Assembly: GCF_016097555.1 (NCBI RefSeq)
Contig: NW_024532999.1
Location: 1-64,000 of the forward strand
DNA length: 64,000 bases
Direction: 5' to 3'
Origin: Gigantopelta aegis
Taxonomy: Eukaryota; Mollusca; Gastropoda; Neomphalida; Peltospiridae
The first letter of the stretch is position 1. Each line of letters opens with the position of its first letter. Made by a program: the position numbers and the translations under genes. Of the stretch, positions 21,350 to 32,232 are shown piece after piece. The notes below the pieces were generated by a model. It saw nothing but the letters and a program-made list of their open reading frames with translations, was not told where the DNA came from and did no database searches.

Positions 21350-23932
21350 ATAGGATTTATCGGAAAATGCTGTTCGTGACAGTTTAACATTTATTTCCTG
21401 GAATATTAATGGCGGGTTTGACAGTAAATGGAATGACACTTCTTTTCGGAACTTTATCTGTACTTATGATATTATTTTCTTGTGTGAGTGTTGGATTGAA
21501 AATGATTATGTTTGAGAAACCGATGGTTTTCAATCATATGTGTACCCAAGGTTTAATTCAAAATCAAAACAAGGAGGAGGATCAGTCATTTTAATTAGAG
21601 ATACATTAAATTTACAAAAGTAATTACGGTAAGTGAAATATCATAGGATACCATTGTGTGGTTAAAAATAGATAAACATGTTACTGTTGATAACGAAGAT
21701 TTATTTTGTGCTCTTGTATACTTACCGCCATCTAATTCTTCTTTTTACAGACAGTATGATTGTGATATCTTTTACGAATTAGAAAATCAAATTGTAAAAT
21801 ATTCAGCTGAAGGAAATGTGTTTATTTTGGGTGATTTAAATAGTCGCACTCAAACTAAAAATGATCTTATTGAAAATTATAATTTGCATAAATCTGTTTG
21901 TGACAAATTTGGTAGATTATTTTCTTATATTAACGACACCAAGTTACCACCATGTGTTAATCCAGATAAAGGGTGTAATGAATATGGAACACGGCTATTA
22001 GATCTTTGTAAATGGCCGAGATAAAGATGGTTATAGTAATGATTTCACTTACAGTGGAAGTCGTGGTTTATCTGTTATTGACTATTTACTTTGTTTTCCA
22101 AAAATGTTTGATAACTTTTCAAAACTGATTGTCTGTAATTTTAATCAGTTTTCGGATCATACACCATTGCATGTTGTGTTGATTATTAGACAACTCGGCA
22201 TGACCCAACGTGTTAGTACTGAAATAGACATGAACAAAGGTCAAGTCCGTGCAGTTTCACGGTGGAAATCAGAGTATTTGCATGAATGCAGGGAAGCTAT
22301 TAGAGTTAATCTTGACAAATTAAGTAAATCTTTTATTGCAAATGATATCATTTCACAAACAGATATGGATAATAGTGTTGAAGGATTTACGCAAACGTTA
22401 AATGATATTGTTTCACCTTTTTTCAAGGTACCTGTCAAGTCAAAATCATGTGCTAGTGAAGGACGCCCTTCAAATAGTAAACATTGCAACATTCCTCGCC
22501 TCCCTCCACGAAGCGATGACAAGCCATGATTTGACAATAAATTAAAGAAGCACTATTTGGATTATTTAAATGCTTTAAAAAAAAGTTTAATATTAACAAA
22601 TCATTGGAAAATCACCAGCTTCTTAATAATAAAAAAAAGATTTATAAAAATTTAGAACAAAGAAAAACAAATTATTTACATACAGAAGGTGATATGCTTG
22701 ACCTTTTTAAGAAGAACTAATCCGAAACAATTTTATGCTAAACTTTCAAAACGCAAAAAAAAAATGGAAGGTGTAGATTTACAAACTTGTTTTGAACATT
22801 TTAAGAGTTTGTCATTAGATGTTGATGAATGTTATGATGCTATTTATAGTTTTGAAGGAAATATTATGTTTGATGAGCTTGAAACAACTATTACTGCAGA
22901 AGAAGTAGAAACGGCAATACACAGCCTGAAAAGAAATAAAGCCCATGGTAGTGATGGTATTATTAATAAATACTTTATTGCATTTAGAGAGTTTTTGATA
23001 CCACTATTGCTCAATATATTTAACTGCGTGCTATCAACGGGATATTTCCCAAGGAGTTGGTCTACAGCTGTAATTGTACCAATTTTTAAAAAAGGTGACA
23101 CAATAGACCCAAATAATTATCGTGGAATTAGTTTAATTAGTTGTCTTGGTAAATTGTTTACATCAATTATTAATCAGCGTCTTCTGTCATGGTCAAAAAA
23201 CAATGATATTATTACTGATGCTCAGTTTGGTTTCCAACCCAAGTTTGGTACTGTTGAGTCTTTGTCATCTAAAAAGCATCTTTATTGTGCATTTATAGAT
23301 TTTAAAAAGGCTTTTGATACAATTAATCGGTCTAAGTTATGGTTTAAACTACATAAGATTGGTATAAGGGGCAAAGTGTTATCTGTTATTTATTCTATGT
23401 ATCAGAACGTTAAATCTTGTGTTACTATTAACGGCTTTCAGTCGGATTATTTTTGTAATGGGTTAGGTTTGATGCAAGGTGAAGTTTTGTCACCAATTTT
23501 GTTTTCTTTATATATCAATGATTTTGAAGTAAGTTTTATCCAAGGGAACTGTGTACCATATGTGTGTCAGTCACTTAGTTTATATTTATTAATGTATGCA
23601 GATGATCTTGTAATTTTTTCAGAATCAATTGATGATTTGCAGTTACAATTAGACACTTTGCTAGATTATTCTAGAAAATGGGATCTATACATGTAAATAA
23701 TGCAAAGACAAAAAAAATTGTTTTTAGAAATGCAGGTAAACTTAAAGAGAATGAAAAATGGTTCTACGATGATAACTGTATTGAAATTGTGAATAACTTT
23801 ACATACCTGGCTATTGTATTAAACTATAATAACAAATTTAATATTGCTGAAAAAATATTGTCTGAGCAAGGTAGAAAAGCAATTTTTGCACTGAACCGAA
23901 ATGTTAAAGCTCTGTATCTCATTGCTGTATAA
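21350..23932 (+). pseudogene. LINE ORF2: APE endonuclease and reverse transcriptase, decayed
   Basis: The endonuclease starts near 21385 with FISWNINGG, then FLCECW (catalytic Glu), ALVYLPP, FILGDLN and, after a frame change near 22025, GSRGLSVIDYLLCF and FSDHTPLH. One in-frame TGA (21513) and frameshifts near 21630 and 22020 are seen. The RT follows from about 22689: FKKGDTIDPNNYRGISLI, FIDFKKAFDT, GLMQGEVLSPILFSLYIND, and the catalytic YADD at 23595-23606. Another shift near 23690 leads into NNAKTKKIVFR and ends at 23932 in non-LINE sequence. About 200 C-terminal codons expected between this point and the zinc-knuckle-like tail are missing. In an intact element the protein nicks DNA and primes reverse transcription. 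Confidence 0.85.
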
Positions 23933-24105
23933 GTCATTCACTGATATTTTACAAAAAATGCTGTATAAGTGAAATATAAGTGAAGTATGAGTGATTCACT
24001 GATATTTACAAACATTGCTGTGTAAGTGAAGAATTAGTGATTCACTGATATATTACAAAAACGCTGTATAAGTGAAGTATAAGTGAAATATAAGTGAATA
24101 TCAAA
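23933..24105 (+). repeat. Array of TATAAGTGAA / TGATTCACTGATAT motifs
   Basis: Contains GCTGTATAAGTGAAATATAAG, split by GTGATTCACTGATATT, in about four degenerate units. It begins exactly where LINE ORF2 is lost. Similar motifs appear in opposite orientation at 35030-35250, directly before LINE 3' sequence resumes. It resembles the subterminal repeats of a DNA transposon; no complete element end was defined. Confidence 0.7.
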
Positions 24106-24107
24106 GG

Positions 24108-24291
24108 CTGTGGTATGTTCTGTCCTGTCTGAGGTAAGATCATATAAAAGATGACTTGCTGCTTTTGACACATGTAGAGAGCTTCCTCTGAAGACTATGG
24201 GTCAGAATTAATTATCAATTTAATTTTTTACATCCAGTAGCCAGTGATGAACTAATCAGTGCTCTGGTGACATCATTAAACAAATGAAATT
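24108..24291 (+). repeat. SINE, second subfamily, 3' part
   Basis: Reads TGTGGTATGTTCTGTCCTGT, then CATATAAAAGATGACTTGCT, CATCCAGTAGCCAGTGATGA and TCATTAAACAAATGAA. This is the complement of the subfamily seen at 10797 (ATCGGCTGTTGGATG). Well diverged. It directly abuts the preceding array. Confidence 0.7.
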
Positions 24292-25909
24292 AGGCAGCAA
24301 TATCTGTCCCTGGAGGCCAAATTTCAATATTCTCAGGTAATTTCTGTATTAATGGGACTGACCCTATCTCCACCCACGGAAATGAAAAAGAAAAGAAAAA
24401 AGAAGAGTGAAACAACAGGTTCAAAATCCATGAATACCATGGGAATTCCCATGACTCATTTAATTCAAATAATTGTTTTAAAAAGTTATTGTTCTTACCA
24501 GTATGACAACGATACATCACTTCCACACCCTATCTATAAACTGTCAGCAAGACATAAAAATTGAAGCACTATAATAGTCTTAACAAAGTGGTGTTTCATT
24601 TTTCCAGAAGTGACCCACTAATATATCTGAACAGTATATGCAAAGAAATATTTGATAAATAATATAAAATTAAATGTATATTTATTTTTAAATGTTAGAT
24701 TGGATTCTCTCACATCCATTTTCTTCAGTTATGTCCTGTTCAGTGCCATCTTGATATACATGTATGTCATCCAACATTCAGATGGAATTCTGCAAAACAA
24801 TTTAAAAGAAAAAAATATTTTATATAGTCTGGCTAGATCTGCTATGTAATTAGCAATTGTTTGATGTAAACATTTAGTTCTTTCTATTAGTTTTTAAAGA
24901 CTAAGTTAGAGAATCATAGCCTACCAAGATTCAGATGTGGGGAATCAAAACTTCAGGAAAAACAAACTTTCAGTTAAATTTTCAATTTTACTTCTAAAAA
25001 TAATAGTTTAAAAAAATATTCAATCAAATCTCTAAGATAAACGTTAATTTTTGTATTAAAACAGACTTTGAAATATTGAATGTTGAACTTTAATTTTAAT
25101 TAAGAAGAAACCAGAAAAGAAAATACATACATGTATATACGTACATATATTTTTAATCTCTTAAGTTCTGGAAACTACTAGTAATAATCATGCAAATAAC
25201 TGTTTATAAATTTCTCTGATTCAACTGATTATGTTTCCATAATCCAAATGGTAAAGTTTCATGTATTTCGAGGGGTTAGTGCTAGAACCACTTGTCTCCT
25301 TTCCACTTCAATCTGAGAAAACTGCACTGAAAACTTTGGAATGCACTTAAAAATCGAAAACTTAACTTTTGCTAAATAGTTTGCTTTTAGATGCTAGCAG
25401 TTATTTGTTTTAGTATAAACCTTAAAAGTTTTGTCTGCTAATAATAATACATCATGATGTAATTAGATGAAGAACTATTTAATTTATTCTGGCTCCTGGA
25501 ACTTGAACACAAACAGCTCCAACCAGCATGCAAGAGCAAGCTATTTTATAAACAGTTTTTCTTACAGTCCAGCATATGTGACAAATTGTGTGAATCTCAA
25601 GTCAAGAGTAGTGTTATCTTGCAGCAAGTCCACGTGGCATACAGTAAACGTTTAATTTCACAGCAGCTTCTGAGACACCTGATTGGGTCTGTGTTGTTAA
25701 TACTTTAAAAATGTACTGGCGGCAGGAAGTAATTGTGTAAACAATATCAAATTATCTTTGGATGGCAGACACTGGAAAGGGTCATGGGTGTTTCCAGCTG
25801 TGTGCACAGTAACCGTATCCTACACTGAGATGGTAAATTGTGCTCCCTGGTATTGTAGCAGGTTGTTAGAAGCTCTTAACAACTTTAGAAAAACAATTTG
25901 TCAAACAAA
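24292..25909. other. No gene seen
   Basis: AT-rich, no recognisable repeat or exon. Its last 15 bases (25895-25909) are the left target-site duplication of the next SINE. Confidence 0.4.
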
Positions 25910-26296
25910 AAAAAGAAAGAAATGTTTTATTTAACGACACACTCAACACATTTTATTTACGGTTATATGGCGTCAGACATATGGTTAAGGACCACACAGA
26001 TTTTGAGAGGAAACCCGCTGTCGCCACTACATGGGCTACTCTTCCGATTAGCAGCAAGGGATCTTTTATTTGTGCTTCCCACAGGCAGGATAGCACAAAC
26101 CATGGCCTTTGTTGAACCAGTTATGGATCACTGGTCGGTGCAAGAGGTTTACACCTACCCAATGAGCCTTGCGGAGCACTCACTCAGGGTTTGGAGTAGG
26201 TATCTGGATTAAAAATCCCATGCCTCGACTGGGATCCGAACCCAGTACCTACCAGCCTGTAGACCGATGGCCTGCCACGACGCCACCGAGGCCAGT
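25910..26296 (-). repeat. Full-length tRNA-derived SINE with target-site duplication
   Basis: Flanked by a perfect 15-bp duplication AATTTGTCAAACAAA (25895-25909 and 26297-26311). From right to left it has a tRNA-like head (complement of GGCCTCGGTGGCGTCGTGG and a B-box in GGGTTCGGATCCC), a middle part, the common body and the tail TTTATTTAACGACACACTC. Length about 387 bp. Pol III-type internal boxes imply tRNA ancestry. The intact duplication marks a relatively young insertion. Confidence 0.9.
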
Positions 26297-26311
26297 AATT
26301 TGTCAAACAAA

Positions 26312-26985
26312 GCAAAGCCTTAAAACCAGTTATAACAGATATATTTGTTATACTAATTATTACATGAAATGTAAGCTATCATATCAGTTATAACGGATAT
26401 ATTTATTACACTAATTAAACACGAAATGTAAGCTATCAGAGTAAACTGCACCACCTGTAGTGTTGAGCTACTGACTGAATTAATAATCAACCGTTAAGAT
26501 AAGTTAATACGTTTAATGATTTTTAATACACAGTAATTTAACGAAACAAAATGAATACAGGGCCAGTAACTATATTCGGCATTTTTCTTTAAAAGTTTTC
26601 ACTCGTTCTAAAGTGTCTACGTTTTGACGTTCTAAAACAAAATTATGTTCTTCAACTTAATGATTTAAACAGCAATTTAGAGAGAATAAAATGACAAATA
26701 TATTTACAATCAACGTGTAATGATTCCTAGCAGAATGCGCATTTTCGTAGGTTTTACAAAAATGCACAACAATCTCAATGTGTGTAAAATGTTTGCATGC
26801 AACATGGGTCACATGTTACTAAAACAAAGTTATATGTGATTAAAACGTACTAAAATAATATGACATTAGCAAATAATTACCACAATTCTACTGTCCATGC
26901 AAGTAATACTACTAAAAGGTACCTGTGTTGAAACCAAAATCTATTGATTGATATACTTTAAATTGCACATATATGCACTGGCGTA
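26312..26985. other. No gene seen
   Basis: AT-rich interval with a short near-duplicate (CAGTTATAACAGATATATTTG and CAGTTATAACGGATATATTT at about 26330 and 26384). Nothing else recognised. Confidence 0.4.
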
Positions 26986-27127
26986 TCCGGGTAGCCAGGG
27001 ATTGGGCACAAGAGGACCTCTTTTTTTTACAATACCAACTTTTATAATGCATGTCGCCCCATAAAATGTGTAAAAGCAGTGCCCTCTATCTCCACTCCAC
27101 CCCCAATAAACAATCCTGGCTACCCTA
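26986..27127. mobile_element. Small MITE with GGTAGCCAGG termini
   Basis: Left GGGTAGCCAGGGATTG and right CAATCCTGGCTACCCT are inverted repeats about 140 bp apart. The interior is C-rich and noncoding. A solo LTR lies just downstream. Confidence 0.55.
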
Positions 27128-27139
27128 ATATATATATAT

Positions 27140-28205
27140 TGTGACGGAACATGCTCTTAATTCTTTTCGCCTGTGGCGATATTAATTGTTTTAGAGGGCC
27201 GTGTGCAGTTCCAATATGCACTTAGACCAGGTGTGGAGGTCATGTGGCCAGTAGTTACGTAATCCCTCCGCGAGTGCGTTTTTTACGACCGACTAGGCGA
27301 CAGTGAGTCTGGCCATCTAAGAGAAAATTCCTGTCTTGGTCGCTGTGGAAATATCACTTGTAGGTATTCGGTACCGCGATGTGCCCCCAGGCGATATTCA
27401 GTTTTATAATAAATAGCTATGGTTTTAGAGATATCGGGGAGAAACATAGGAAGGCTTCCAGGGGAAACGTTGTCCGTCCGGACTGGTAAATATATTATTT
27501 CTGCTTTGTTGTATAACCTTGATGTGATTGATGTGACTTTAAATATTTTAATACTGTATTATACCAATATTATTTAGACAGTATATCCGGTAATCTGACG
27601 AAGTAAACTGTAGGCTTACTGTTCTAAAATTATTAAAGCTTAACCAGTCATCCTAGAGGACCTAGGTAAACTGTAGGTTATTGTCTTTATGGTGATATGT
27701 ACCAGTATTAAGTCTGTATTACAAGGTTACTGAATGAGTAGTTACAGGTTAATTAAAAATGAACCAGTTAGGAATAGAGTTGTAATTCCTTTATTGATTA
27801 AGTTCCCCTGGCAGCGTTTCTCAATTATCACACATGTGGGTGTTGTGTCACGGTGAAGTGATTAGAATATTGTGTAAACTAGACACCTAGTGATTAACTA
27901 ATTAAGTGATTAGTTCTGGGTTGTTATTATTTTGTTGTTGTTAATTAACTACTGCGGCAGTACATTTGTCAGCGTAGTATTAATACAGATTCCAAAGTGT
28001 ATTGTGTTTTTGTTGTGTTTTCTAGTGAACTAAACGTGCTATATTACACATACTTTATATAAGATCTTATCTCTGATATACCTAGAGCCGAGCCACTCGG
28101 GTATACACTGCCCGATACAGAGAGATCTAATAGATATACAGTTAGGAGAGATATTTGGATAATCGTGTTTTATTCAGTTACGGGTATTATAGGATCCCCG
28201 TGACA
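27140..28205 (+). mobile_element. Solo LTR, fossil (probably Gypsy-type)
   Basis: Begins TGTGACGGAA and ends CCCCGTGACA, the TG..CA boundary with short inverted ends expected of an LTR; 1066 bp. Both sides are flanked by TATAT, which fits a 5-bp target duplication but lies in TA-rich DNA. No internal retroelement sequence or second LTR is present in the window. Family assignment rests on end sequence and size. Age cannot be judged from a single LTR. Confidence 0.65.
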
Positions 28206-28288
28206 TATATATATACATATATATATATACATATATATATACACACATACACGTATACACATACACATACACATACACATATATATAT
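28206..28288. repeat. TA/CA microsatellite
   Basis: Alternating TATATA, ACACAT and ATACAC units between the solo LTR and the hAT element. Confidence 0.85.
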
Positions 28289-28446
28289 CAGGGGTTCAAA
28301 AATCCCATCGCCCGACGCCCGTGCCAAGTGGAATTTTCATGCCGGGCAAGTAATTATGTTAACTGCATATGCCCGATGACAAGTGACTAATGTAACCCCT
28401 AAAACCATTTTTAAATTTTGTTACAAATTTCAGTAAAACCTTTGGA

Positions 28447-28531
28447 AAGAGTTCCGATCGTGTGAGCATTTACATAGCTCTATAAGGAGAACTAACCCTA
28501 ACCCTAAATGCTGGAACGATCGGAACTCTTG
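28447..28531. repeat. Near-perfect 85-bp palindrome inside the hAT element
   Basis: AGAGTTCCGATCGT (from 28447) and ACGATCGGAACTCT (to 28531) pair, continuing AGCATTTA with TAAATGCT after a 3-base mismatch. The loop holds ACTAACCCTAACCCTAA, two telomere-like repeats. It looks like a very small MITE or a replication hairpin. Confidence 0.75.
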
Positions 28532-29292
28532 CCAATGTGTTGACACACCAAAATGGAAAACAAGTGTTGAAAAGTTTGATAACAACTTTCAGAGTTATTC
28601 ACTTTTTACTATCGACTAAGATCGGTAATTTCCGCCACTGAACGTTCGACTGAATTCATACAAGTAATCGGTTCGATGATCTTCAAACTTGGAAATAGCT
28701 TCCAATACGCTTTACAGCTTATATAAAAATAAAGTATACATGCCTTGTGTGTGCAATCATAATGTTTAATCCTTGCAAACGTGGTAAATGAGGTGGGATA
28801 CAGTATAAAATTTATATATTCAAATTAAATTAGACGTTAACGTGGTTCCTGAATCTGCTCTTTGCAAATGAACGGGGGCATAAAGCAAGTTTATAATTTC
28901 CGAGTTCACTTGAACAGAGCCTAAATATTATGAACTGTATTCTTATAAAAGTTGCAAGACATTTTAGTTTAGATATAATAAACCTTGTAGCAGAACATAC
29001 TTGATGGGATTTTTTCAGTACTTTACAAATGTAAATCTACGTTCGTGTAAAATGAACGGGTAAGGTAAAGTTATATTTCATTAGCCCTACGTCATAATCG
29101 TGATGGTGCGATGCCCTCTAAGCATACATGAATATATATATATTTCTGCTTTATTAATAGTTTTTAACAAATAAATTATGCCCAATAAGTTAAAAATACA
29201 AGGCTGCAATCGATGTACACCCAGGGAGGCTGTTGTTTACCAAGCCTGCACTATTTAAAAACATTTGAAAAGAAACCGAGCTCATGTTTACT

Positions 29293-29569
29293 TTGAGCCC
29301 TGCCATGGCTGTTTGCGAGAGACTTTTCTCAGCTATTGATCAGGGTAAAAACACCCCAGAGAAGTGTTTTGGGGCACAAAATGTTAAATAATATACACAC
29401 AATAATGACACATGGGCCAAAATCCCTAAACATTTTTGAACCAATGCCAGCCATAAAAGAATTCTTTCAAGATTATTACACTATTAAGCACTGTATTAAA
29501 TTAAACACAATTGGTTACCTTAAGAAGTATGGGCAAGTGGAAAAAGATATGGGGCAAGTGAATATCTGA
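29293..29569 (+). pseudogene. hAT transposase C-terminal (dimerisation) remnant
   Basis: The frame near 29300 gives MAVCERLFSAI, the PxxxxxERxFS motif of the hAT dimerisation domain. One base out of phase it continues IRVKTPQRSVLGHKMLNN, then MTHGPKSLNIFEPMPAIKEF, very like the tail of hAT-type/ZNF862-like proteins. A single frameshift near 29335 separates the two. The N-terminal zinc finger and the catalytic Asp and Glu regions are not present. Confidence 0.7.
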
Positions 29570-29623
29570 TTGTCACTTGCCCGGTGGCAAGTACGGTAAA
29601 AAAAATTTAACATTTTTGAACCC

Positions 29624-29626
<3 letters not shown>

Positions 29627-29712
<86 letters not shown>
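29627..29712. repeat. TA microsatellite
   Basis: About 43 uninterrupted TA units beginning at the right end of the hAT element. Confidence 0.95.
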
Positions 29713-29715
<3 letters not shown>

Positions 29716-30910
29716 TAGTGAATTGTTAAAATCACCTATTCCATGTTCCATGTTTTTTTAAATCCTCAAACTCTAGGCGTTTGGTGCTTGTGGATAGTTG
29801 TGTATCAAGTTTTAACTGTTATTTTTGTTCCCCTAAGAATTCAATATAATGCAGGTGGGAAGGTGTGCGTGTCCCATGATCGTGACTATGTGGATCTACA
29901 AAACAAAGCTGGCTATGACACAGCACAACTCGAAACGAATCCGGCAAGTGATATCTTGAAATCTGAGCTGGATTATTATCACATCTTAAGCCAGTGTCTT
30001 TCCGCAACGTTAATTTTCAATCCAGACCCCGACAACCTGATCTGGAAGTTGTTTAAACCATAGTTATCATATGTCCTCTCTGTGAGGTATTTTGACACTG
30101 GTCTGTAAAATGCAAAAGGAAAATTGTTACCGGCATAGTGGCTGCTCCAACAAAACAGCGACCAGGTATCATTTATATGCATTTCCCCATTGACAGGAAA
30201 GTACATATCACAATCTTTAATGTACCAGTGAATGCCATTAAGTACAATAAGACACCAGATGTAAAACATATCTAAATACAGTTTAATGCATTCGTCATCA
30301 GCACTGATCTGGTGCGTGATTAAGTATAATGTTTGTCTAATGCGCTCGTAGAATGATATACATGTACACACACACACACATTTTATTTAAACACACTATA
30401 GCAGTAACCACTTTGTTATAATGACCAGAGATATCTCATCATTGGAACATCTGAAATGCTACAATTATTCCAGTTAATGTAGTAATATCTAGATATTTTA
30501 GCCCAGAAAATATGAATGTGCATACATTTCAATTACTACAATGAACAATATTTATTATTAGTATGCATATTTATTTTATACCATTTATATAAAGGGGTTG
30601 CTTCTTCTAACCAATTAGTTATAATATGAACTACCATGAACGGACTCCGATTTAAAGAAACATACTTGGCCTGTATCTACTAATTCATGTTCAACTATAT
30701 ATCAAATATTATATAATGTCTATAAAATATACAATGACTAGAAAAGTTACAATCCTGTGATGATGCCTTTGAAATAATATAAACTAATTTCCCTCTATGC
30801 TAAGTAAATTAAAATATTTTATTGTGTATGGTCATAAAACATTTATCATCTTTGGCTCGCCATCCTTTTTACAATAAACAATTCCCAGGCATTTTCATTT
30901 TAAATTGCAA
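29713..30910. other. No assigned gene; unassigned 106-codon frame and a worn SINE fragment
   Basis: A plus-strand frame at 29743-30063 includes VCVSHDRDYVDLQNKAGYD, and an opposite frame also stays open, so coding is unproven. Around 30165-30235, TATATGCATTTCCCCATTGA and CAGGAAAGTACATATCAC resemble the SINE body. The rest is AT-rich with a CA repeat (30366-30380). Confidence 0.3.
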
Positions 30911-31438
30911 CATCAGTAATATAAGGTAGTACCTACTTAGCAGCTTGAGTGGTATGTACACATAGTTGACCCAGTGCTGGGGTAGAGAGGCATCTATCAT
31001 GCCAGATGGTAGTTGCATAACATTTACAAATGTGTGATAGACTTTGCTTTAACCGCTGGACATTAAAATGGGCGGTTTTGGTGAAAATAATTAACTTAGC
31101 CTTATTTGATATGAACGTTTATTCTCTTTAGTAATGTGAATGATATGCATTATATGTTGGTGTTTGTGTGTCTATAACATCAATAATATAAGGTAGTAAC
31201 TACTTAGCAGCTTGAGTGGTATGTACACATAGTTGACCCAGTGCTGGGGTAGAGAGGCATCTATCATGCCAGATGGTAGTTGCATAACATTTACAAATGT
31301 GTGATAGACTTTGGTTTAACCGCTGGACATTAAAATGGGCGGTTTTGGTGAAAATAATTAACTTAGCCTTATTTGATATGAACGTTTATTCTCTTTAGTA
31401 ATGTGAATGATATGCATTATATGTTGGTGTTTGTGTGT
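30911..31438. repeat. Recent 267-bp tandem duplication
   Basis: The block starting CATCAGTAATATAAGGTAGT (30911) repeats from 31178 (CATCAATAATATAAGGTAG) with only a few base changes, for example CTTTGCTTTAACC against CTTTGGTTTAACC. Near-identity indicates recent duplication. No gene inside it. Confidence 0.95.
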
Positions 31439-31909
31439 TCTCTTTAATATTATGAACAGGTTACATATATATAATTACTGTTCAGTCAAACTGCTACGGG
31501 TGGGGGTTAAATTTGCTTCGTTCAGCCTCTGTCATCAAACTGTTTAAAACATGCTGCCATTGTCAAAACTAGCAATGTGGCGGATTCTCCCCCACCTACA
31601 ATAGTCAATTGTTATCAGGAGAGATGTGTTATGTGATCTTTTGAAATAGTAACACCTATAATGTCAGGTGGCTATTACATGTATATTACATATTTTATGT
31701 CGTTTAATAAAACGGCCATTTTCAATTCTATCCTGTTTTACTGGTTTTTATTTGACTATTGTACTACATGTAGCTAGCAGTTTGACTAACCTCGCAGCAT
31801 AAATTTATTTTTTTATATAATATTCAAATTGTCTACAAAATATAGACATAGCTAGATCATAATTTTTAACTAAGGTTGTTGCATATGGGAGCCATGTTTA
31901 AAAAAAAAA
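31439..31909. other. No gene seen
   Basis: AT-rich interval ending in an A-rich run (31900-31913) that may be the tail of the adjacent SINE. Confidence 0.4.
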
Positions 31910-32232
31910 AAAAAGAAAGGAATTTTATATTTAATGACATATTCAACACAACTACAGGTATGTGGTGTCAGACATGTGATTAATGACCACAAATATATTT
32001 TAGAGAGGAAACTATGGGCAACTATTTTTTTATTAGCACCAAGGGATCTTTAATATATGCATCATCCCACAGACAGGATAGTAGGCCTACATATCATGGT
32101 CTGTAACACCAGTTGTGAAGCACTGGCTGGAATGAGAAAAAATCCAATGATTACACTAACCAGGATCGATCCTAGACTGACCATGCATACACCAGGACAG
32201 CACTTTACTACTGGGCTACGTCCTGCCCTCGG
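31910..32232 (-). repeat. tRNA-derived SINE, near full length
   Basis: Begins with the tail (AATTTTATATTTAATGACAT), runs through the body (AGGGATCTTTAATATATGC; CACAGACAGGATAGTAGGC) and ends with a different tRNA-like head from the 25910 copy: the complement of GGACGTAGCCCAGTAGTAAA with a B-box in TCTAGGATCGATCC. This is the same head type as at 1-56, 48181 and 51688. Confidence 0.85.

Larger units (their letters stand above)
19948..23932 (+). mobile_element. Non-LTR retrotransposon (LINE, jockey/L1-like), ORF1 + ORF2, 3' end missing here
   Basis: 5' UTR-like sequence precedes ORF1 (20096). ORF2 with APE-type endonuclease and reverse transcriptase follows to 23932, where LINE sequence stops abruptly at a TATAAGTGAA-rich array. 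A matching LINE 3' end occurs at 35259-35615. ORF1 has a coiled-coil/RNA-binding layout, and the RT motif GLMQGEVLSPILF favours a jockey/CR1- or L1-like clade; the clade was not settled. Several stops and frameshifts are present, so it is not active. Confidence 0.85.
28289..29626 (+). mobile_element. hAT-family DNA transposon, internally reduced (1338 bp)
   Basis: Left TIR CAGGGGTTCAAAAAT (28289-28303) is exactly inverted at the right (29612-29626). ATATATAT flanks both sides, consistent with the 8-bp hAT target duplication but not diagnostic inside TA repeats. Subterminal GCCCGATGACAAGTGAC and GTCACTTGCCCGGTGGCAAG are also inverted. The right third retains the C-terminal dimerisation part of a hAT transposase. 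The upstream two-thirds of the gene are missing. Confidence 0.85.

Noticed and set aside
25910-26296. Functional tRNA gene in the SINE head
   Set aside because: Only A/B-box-like parts persist; the rest does not fold as a cloverleaf and is joined to SINE body.
29743-30063. 106-codon plus-strand gene
   Set aside because: Opposite strand is also open, no motif, no splice or repeat support.
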